A DNA stretch of 11,416 nucleotides, from NCBI GenBank assembly GCA_947178195.1, contig CAMWXM010000079.1, forward strand, positions 1-11,416. The letters are read 5' to 3'. Positions within the stretch are counted from its first letter, which is position 1; each line of letters begins with the position of its first letter. A model generated the notes under the pieces. It was not told the DNA's origin. It did no database searches and worked only from the letters and a program-made list of their open reading frames with translations. This DNA comes from an uncultured Ruminococcus sp. (GTDB taxonomy: Bacteria > Bacillota > Clostridia > Oscillospirales > Ruminococcaceae). The translations under genes and the position numbers were made by a program. Below, in pieces: positions 8,030 through 11,416 of the stretch.

Positions 8030-8431
8030 ATGTACGAATCAAAAAGTAAATATTACTACGGAACAGGTAGAAGAAAACATTCTGTTGCAAGAGTAAGAAT
8101 GTATCCGGGTTCAGGAAGTATAACAATTAACGACAGAAATATTGATGACTATTTTGGTCTTGAAACTCTCAAGCTTATCGTTCGTCAGCCTCTGGAATTA
8201 ACTGATACAACTGAAAAATTTGACATTGTTTGTACAGTTGCAGGCGGCGGTGTTACCGGTCAGGCAGGCGCTATCAGACACGGTATCTCAAGAGCGCTTC
8301 TCGTATTCGATCAGGAGCTTCGTCCGACACTTAAAAAAGCCGGATTCCTTACACGTGACCCACGTATGAAGGAAAGAAAGAAGTATGGTCTCAAGGCGGC
8401 TCGTCGTGCTCCTCAGTTCTCAAAGAGATAA
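8030..8431 (+). CDS. rpsI: 30S ribosomal protein S9
   Basis: The product, 133 residues, is S9 of the small ribosomal subunit; its basic C-terminal tail reaches towards the P-site tRNA. Hallmarks are YYGTGRRKHSVARVRMYPG near the start, GGGVTGQAGAIRHGISRALL in the middle, and the end LTRDPRMKERKKYGLKAARRAPQFSKR (seen here as pieces RDPRMKERKKYG and RAPQFSKR) with the conserved terminal lysine-arginine. It starts 19 bases after rplM, with AAGGAGG at 8014-8020. A small hairpin TGCCG/CGGCA (8449-8464) and then a strong terminator follow. It is the last housekeeping gene before accessory DNA. Confidence 0.98.
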   Translation: MYESKSKYYYGTGRRKHSVARVRMYPGSGSITINDRNIDDYFGLETLKLIVRQPLELTDTTEKFDIVCTVAGGGVTGQAGAIRHGISRALLVFDQELRPTLKKAGFLTRDPRMKERKKYGLKAARRAPQFSKR

Positions 8432-8487
8432 TCAGACTATCTCAATTTTGCCGATTTTACGGCACTTTTCAGACCTTGCAAATATTA

Positions 8488-8508
8488 TTTGGTCTTTGTT
8501 TGGTCTTT
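8488..8508. repeat. Tandem TTTGGTCTTT repeats, possible integrase-binding or att region
   Basis: TTTGGTCTTT occurs twice (8488-8497 and 8499-8508) with an 11-base period, one helical turn. An inverted AGACC lies at 8471-8475, and CAAAT (8479-8483) can pair with ATTTG (8487-8491). Position just after rpsI and before a possible integrase scrap suggests tyrosine-recombinase binding sites. This is inference; a chance repeat remains possible. Confidence 0.35.
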
Positions 8509-8523
8509 ATCGCAAAATTTCTG

Positions 8524-8556
8524 AAATCCGTTCCGTTTTTCGGGACGGATTTTTTT
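8524..8556 (+). terminator. Intrinsic terminator of the rplM-rpsI operon
   Basis: A 12-bp stem, AAATCCGTTCCG (8524-8535) with CGGGACGGATTT (8541-8552), contains one G-T wobble, closes a TTTTT loop and runs into a T tract up to 8556. Nothing but a short spacer and a weak hairpin separates it from rpsI. It also makes any translation start upstream of 8557 for the following ATPase unlikely. Confidence 0.9.
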
Positions 8557-8629
8557 ATGCCAGTTTCAGCGTTACAAGGTCAGCGACTTTCGCTTTGGTG
8601 CTTTTCAGTACATCAGCATAAGTTCGTGA
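8555..8629 (-). pseudogene. Possible C-terminal scrap of a tyrosine integrase
   Basis: Read on the minus strand, 24 codons encode SRTYADVLKSTKAKVADLVT and four more residues (LKLA) before a TAA. The pattern T-Y-x-D-V-L followed by a charged helix resembles the nucleophile tyrosine and last helix of tyrosine recombinases (compare TYxHVL). The frame is closed by a stop shortly upstream, so only a tail would remain, cut at about the point where the truncated ATPase begins. Integrases lying convergent to and just after a housekeeping gene are common at att sites. The piece is very short, so chance is a real alternative. Confidence 0.3.
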
Positions 8630-9720
8630 TGGAAAAGCTAAGTAAGCTCAGACAGTTTGTAAGTCGCAATACTGATTCAATCAGTGATGTCATTGCTGTG
8701 AATAGGCAGAAAGACTTTATTGCACTTCATGAGGGTGAATTTACCGCAGAAGAGTTGATTGCATTTCTTGAAGAAAATACTTCTGTAAGGGTGTCAGAAG
8801 AAAAAATTTCGACACTTTTGACGTATTTGAATACAAGTAACACTGATATTATCAACCAAATCGTGTTCAATTATTTTGATGCCGTCATGAACGGACAAAT
8901 TAAAAATGTGAATAAAGAAAACAGAAGCCAATGCGTTGAATCCGGCGAATTCAGGGACGGTAAGTGCAATAATATTGTGTTTAAAAAACAGAAATGCTTG
9001 TGCGAAATCGAAGAAGAAATCGAGCATAATGCATACTATATCAACAGTCCATTTGCTTTGGACTGGCTGAATCAGGGAACCAGAACGTTCTATGAGATGA
9101 ATCTGCTTGAAAAAAATGTGATCGAAGCAATTATCAGTGCACAGAATGATTTGATTCGAGGCATAACAACAGATGTTATCGACTCAATTCTCAACCAAAA
9201 TGACCTTGAGGGAGTCAGGAAGGTTCTGAAACAGGCATATAGCGGTGATACCAAAATAATTAACGGAAAATACTTTTATCACGAAAATAATGTCGATTTT
9301 GATTTCAGAAACATTTCAGCTGGACTTAAATCTTTCGCTCTTATTGAGAGACTTCTTGAAAGTGGAGTTTTAAAGCGTAAAGACGTTCTTATTCTTGATG
9401 AACCTGAAATTCATCTGCACTCGGAATGGCAGATCATTTACGCCGAGCTTATTGTTATTCTTCAGAAAAAGTTTGACCTCACTATTTTACTTGTAACTCA
9501 TAGTTTCCAGTTCCTTGAGTCATTAGATTTCTTAATGAAAGAGTATAAAATTTCAGATAGAGGAAACTATTATATTCCTGAATCGACCGACAAAGGTTTT
9601 GTGATGAAATGTTGTGGCAATAATCCAGATGAATTAAAACAGAATCTTGTAAAAGGATCAATTGATATTGCTAATCGTGAATTTAAGTTCAATATGGAGC
9701 ATGACGAAGATGACACATAA
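8629..9720 (+). CDS. ABC/AAA-type ATPase lacking its Walker A region (5'-truncated)
   Basis: From the ATG at 8629 the product has 363 residues. Its C-terminal half is a clear SMC/ABC-like ATPase: signature-like ISAGLKSF (229-236), Walker B and catalytic glutamate in LILDEPEIHLHSEWQ (D257, E258), and switch histidine H291 in VTHSFQF. It resembles the AAA_15/AAA_21 ATPases of defence and overcoming-lysogeny-type systems. No GxxxxGKS/T P-loop exists in it or in any frame upstream. The opening helix MEKLSKLRQF looks like the helix that normally follows a P-loop, so the gene probably lost its first codons. There is no ribosome binding site before the ATG, and a terminator lies just upstream. A Cys-rich stretch occurs in the middle (four Cys, about residues 106-131). 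It overlaps the nuclease-like gene, its likely partner. It may be non-functional; the same frame stays open back to 8476. Confidence 0.75.
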   Translation: MEKLSKLRQFVSRNTDSISDVIAVNRQKDFIALHEGEFTAEELIAFLEENTSVRVSEEKISTLLTYLNTSNTDIINQIVFNYFDAVMNGQIKNVNKENRSQCVESGEFRDGKCNNIVFKKQKCLCEIEEEIEHNAYYINSPFALDWLNQGTRTFYEMNLLEKNVIEAIISAQNDLIRGITTDVIDSILNQNDLEGVRKVLKQAYSGDTKIINGKYFYHENNVDFDFRNISAGLKSFALIERLLESGVLKRKDVLILDEPEIHLHSEWQIIYAELIVILQKKFDLTILLVTHSFQFLESLDFLMKEYKISDRGNYYIPESTDKGFVMKCCGNNPDELKQNLVKGSIDIANREFKFNMEHDEDDT

Positions 9721-10360
9721 AGCTATAAGAAACGAACATTTTATAAAGCTAAAAGACATAATATGTTCTTGTATTGACAATTATATAGATTGCAAATCTC
9801 TTATTTCTGACATTCATAACGCCTCTTTTGATGACAAGAACAATGAATATGTGTATCCTAATAACTCGGAAATTAATCTTGATACAATAAAGCTTGATGA
9901 TATAACGGAATATAGAAAAGAACTGATTGGTTTGAATAAAGGCTGCCGTTTTGATCCACTGTCAGCAGTTGACGCTATATGTATTAATCAGCAAAACGAG
10001 TGGTTTTTTATTGAGTTTAAAAATGGTGCTATAAGTGACACTAAAACCATGAGATCTATTAAGAAAAAAATGATACACAGTCTTTGGTTTATTCCCTTTT
10101 TGTATTCTAAATCAGGAGAATCTTTAGATGAACTGTTTAGTGATGATTTTTCAAAATTCGCAAGAGAAAACATCACTTACATAATTGTAGGAAGTCAATC
10201 CAAAAATAAGCTCTATCATGCAAATGTTCAAGCACTGGAATCATCAGGCAAACACTATACACCACCGGGATTTGAACAATTTATTGGTTATTATTTTAAA
10301 GACATATACATGCTTACAGAATTGGAGCTTAGAAATTTCATATTGAATTTTCAAGCATAA
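9710..10360 (+). CDS. PD-(D/E)XK-like nuclease, partner of the ATPase
   Basis: The product, 216 residues, is a soluble protein that I do not recognise as a named family. The visible clue is D88 in SAVDAI followed 14 residues later by E102-F-K104 in WFFIEFKNG: strand, D, strand, E-x-K is the catalytic core of PD-(D/E)XK nucleases. K104 is followed by a long helix-rich half. I chose the ATG at 9710 because GGAG (9696-9699) is properly spaced from it; ATG at 9701 is too close. It overlaps the end of the ATPase gene by 11 bases, which implies translational coupling and a joint function. ATPase-plus-nuclease pairs are a common plan in anti-phage systems (Septu and Gabija are examples of the plan, not matches). 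The function is inferred; a metal-free, non-catalytic member of the fold is possible. Confidence 0.7.
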   Translation: MTHKAIRNEHFIKLKDIICSCIDNYIDCKSLISDIHNASFDDKNNEYVYPNNSEINLDTIKLDDITEYRKELIGLNKGCRFDPLSAVDAICINQQNEWFFIEFKNGAISDTKTMRSIKKKMIHSLWFIPFLYSKSGESLDELFSDDFSKFARENITYIIVGSQSKNKLYHANVQALESSGKHYTPPGFEQFIGYYFKDIYMLTELELRNFILNFQA

Positions 10361-10398
10361 TAATAGAATCATACATATTAACGTATTTAGGTAAACAT

Positions 10399-10435
10399 AA
10401 AATCCGCTGAGAGAATGTCTAACTCAGCGGATTTT
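10399..10435. terminator. Bidirectional terminator between convergent genes
   Basis: AAAATCCGCTGA (10399-10410) and TCAGCGGATTTT (10424-10435) are perfect reverse complements, extendable by one G-C pair, with an 11-base loop. The A tract on one side and T tract on the other let it work in both directions: for the nuclease-like gene on the plus strand and the integrase remnant on the minus strand, whose stop codon lies two bases away. Confidence 0.9.
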
Positions 10436-10436
10436 C

Positions 10437-11324
10437 TCATATCTTATTGATTGCGTTAAGAAGCTCATGAACATTGACATGCGTATAGACCTTCTCGGTC
10501 AGCGACATCGCTCTCGAATGACCGACAATCTTCTTGATAAGCGTAGGCGATACCTCTTTCTCGGTCATCATAGAGATGCAGGTGTGACGAGTATCATGGG
10601 GCTTGTTGGAGCAGCCAATCAGCTCCATAACAGGTGTCCAGTAGGAATCACAGTAATTGCGGTAGATGAAGTGTTTGCCGTCGGGAGTATGGAGCAGATA
10701 CTCATTGCCCTCCTCATACCATTTCTTGAAGAATGGATAAGTCCTGTCGTGTATCGGAACAATACGAATACCGTTCTCGGTCTTGCTCTCCACCACCTTG
10801 AAGCAATGTTCCTCGATATTGACATTCTCACGTTTCAGATCAAGCAGCTCAGACACACGCACTCCGCTGTATATCAGCATAAGAACGATCTGAGCGTAGA
10901 TGTTGTTTTCCTGCACCCACAGGACATCTATCTCCTGCTTGCTGAAAGGATAACGGTCTGTCTTGTTCGGGTTCTTGTCCTTGAATTTGAGTATATCTAC
11001 ATACTCCGAGTAGTCCTTCATACAGATTTCATATTTCATAGCATACTCATACATTTGACTTGACAGCACTTTCAGCTTGCAGAGTGTGGGATAATTCTTT
11101 CAGCAGTTGTCCACAACACCCTGTAGGTCAGTGAGCTTCAAATCCTTGAATATTCTATCGTGCAGAGCCGTACAGCAGTTATAAGATGCTTTGTATGCTT
11201 TGGCATTACTGTCCGAGATTGTCGGAAACTTCTCTGCCGACCACTTCTCATAGACCTAAGCAAAAGTGATTTTCGATGTTTCAATGTCGTATGGATTTTT
11301 GTTGTAGTCCATCAGCATTTCAAA
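10437..11324 (-). pseudogene. Tyrosine-type site-specific integrase, broken by two in-frame stops
   Basis: The C-terminal catalytic domain is intact. Numbered from a GTG at 11069, it has R71 (SGVRVSELL), K96 (ESKTENG), H158 and R161 (HDTRH), H184 (VGHS) and Y195 (EKVYTH). Upstream in the same frame the core-binding SAM-like domain is still readable (LKLTDLQGVVDNC, then KNYPTLCKLKVLSSQMYEYA; further up VYEKWSAEKFPTISDSNAKA and FEMLMDYNKNPYDIE). It is interrupted by TGA at 11100-11102 and TAG at 11256-11258. Similarity fades beyond about 11324, so the N-terminal arm-binding domain is lost or frame-shifted. An intact member of this family is close to 400 residues. It once moved an integrative element or prophage. 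The 210-residue end fragment alone could still be expressed but is unlikely to work. Confidence 0.85.
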
Positions 11325-11377
11325 AAGAAGGAATATTCCTCTGGTGTATTGAGAGATTGGAATGGCATATTGCTATG

Positions 11378-11406
11378 TTGCCATATATTTATTATTATGG
11401 TATAAT
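11378..11406 (+). promoter_or_regulatory. Promoter reading out of the right end
   Basis: TTGCCA (11378-11383) and TATAAT (11401-11406) are 17 bases apart, a near-consensus sigma-A-type promoter. The spacer carries a small inverted repeat, CCATA (11381-11385) with TATGG (11396-11400), which could be an operator. It points to a gene beyond the window, divergent from the dead integrase, a usual place for an excisionase or repressor. The gene itself is not visible. Confidence 0.6.
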
Positions 11407-11416
11407 AAATAAAAAG

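Noticed and set aside
8476..8628. Extra 51 N-terminal residues on the ATPase, hydrophobic at the beginning
   Set aside because: The stretch spans a strong intrinsic terminator and a possible minus-strand remnant, has no ribosome binding site, and shows no ATPase motif.
8942..9010. Four cysteines in the ATPase as a zinc-binding site
   Set aside because: The spacing (C-x10-C-x9 or so-C-x-C) does not match a zinc motif I know; noted only.
10467..11063. 198-codon plus-strand open frame across the integrase
   Set aside because: It is the antisense shadow of a clear tyrosine recombinase domain with all catalytic residues on the minus strand.
11100..11258. Recoding of the TGA and TAG (selenocysteine or readthrough) in the integrase
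   Set aside because: Relatives of this family are expected to have ordinary residues at these sites, two different stop codons are involved, and no recoding hairpin is evident; decay is simpler.
1..11416. CRISPR array, tRNA or rRNA genes
   Set aside because: No regularly spaced repeats and no recognisable tRNA or rRNA sequence were found on reading the window.

Overview
The window looks like part of the genome of an anaerobic, fibre-degrading Firmicute close to Ruminococcus (R. flavefaciens/R. champanellensis type). Two very large secreted xylan-degrading enzymes each carry an internal type I dockerin, the cellulosome docking module. Base composition is AT-rich, Shine-Dalgarno sites are AGGAGG-like, and the ribosomal genes and the integrase remnant look like those of gut Clostridia. 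The species call is inference from family knowledge, not a database match.

Layout. Positions 1-286 are an AT-rich upstream region with a clear sigma-A-type promoter. Positions 287-3505 encode a signal peptide, CBM22-like, GH10 xylanase, CBM22, dockerin, CE1 esterase protein. A hairpin terminator directly precedes the ribosome binding site of the next gene. Positions 3617-7075 encode a signal peptide, GH30 (subfamily 8-like) glucuronoxylanase, CBM22, dockerin, GH43 arabinofuranosidase, CBM6 protein. The two proteins should work together on substituted xylan: GH10 and GH30 cut the backbone (GH30_8 at glucuronate-substituted sites), GH43 removes arabinose, and CE1 removes ester-linked ferulate or acetate. 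The dockerins anchor both on a scaffoldin. They share a CBM22-dockerin cassette that is identical over 105 residues.

Positions 7076-7581 are a 500-base intergenic region with a weak hairpin, a 120-bp palindromic MITE-like element ending in TA, a purine-rich stretch, a full-consensus promoter and a structured leader RNA. The leader feeds the two-gene ribosomal operon rplM-rpsI (7582-8431).

From about 8430 to the right end the window is accessory DNA that seems to be the wreck of an integrated element placed just after rpsI. It holds direct repeats, a terminator, a possible integrase C-terminal scrap on the minus strand, an ABC-type ATPase gene that has lost its Walker A region, and an overlapping gene for a PD-(D/E)XK-like nuclease. 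After a bidirectional terminator comes a convergent tyrosine-integrase gene broken by two in-frame stops. The ATPase-nuclease pair is the best candidate for an undescribed (probably anti-phage or element-maintenance) system, here in decayed form. A good promoter at the extreme right end reads out of the window.
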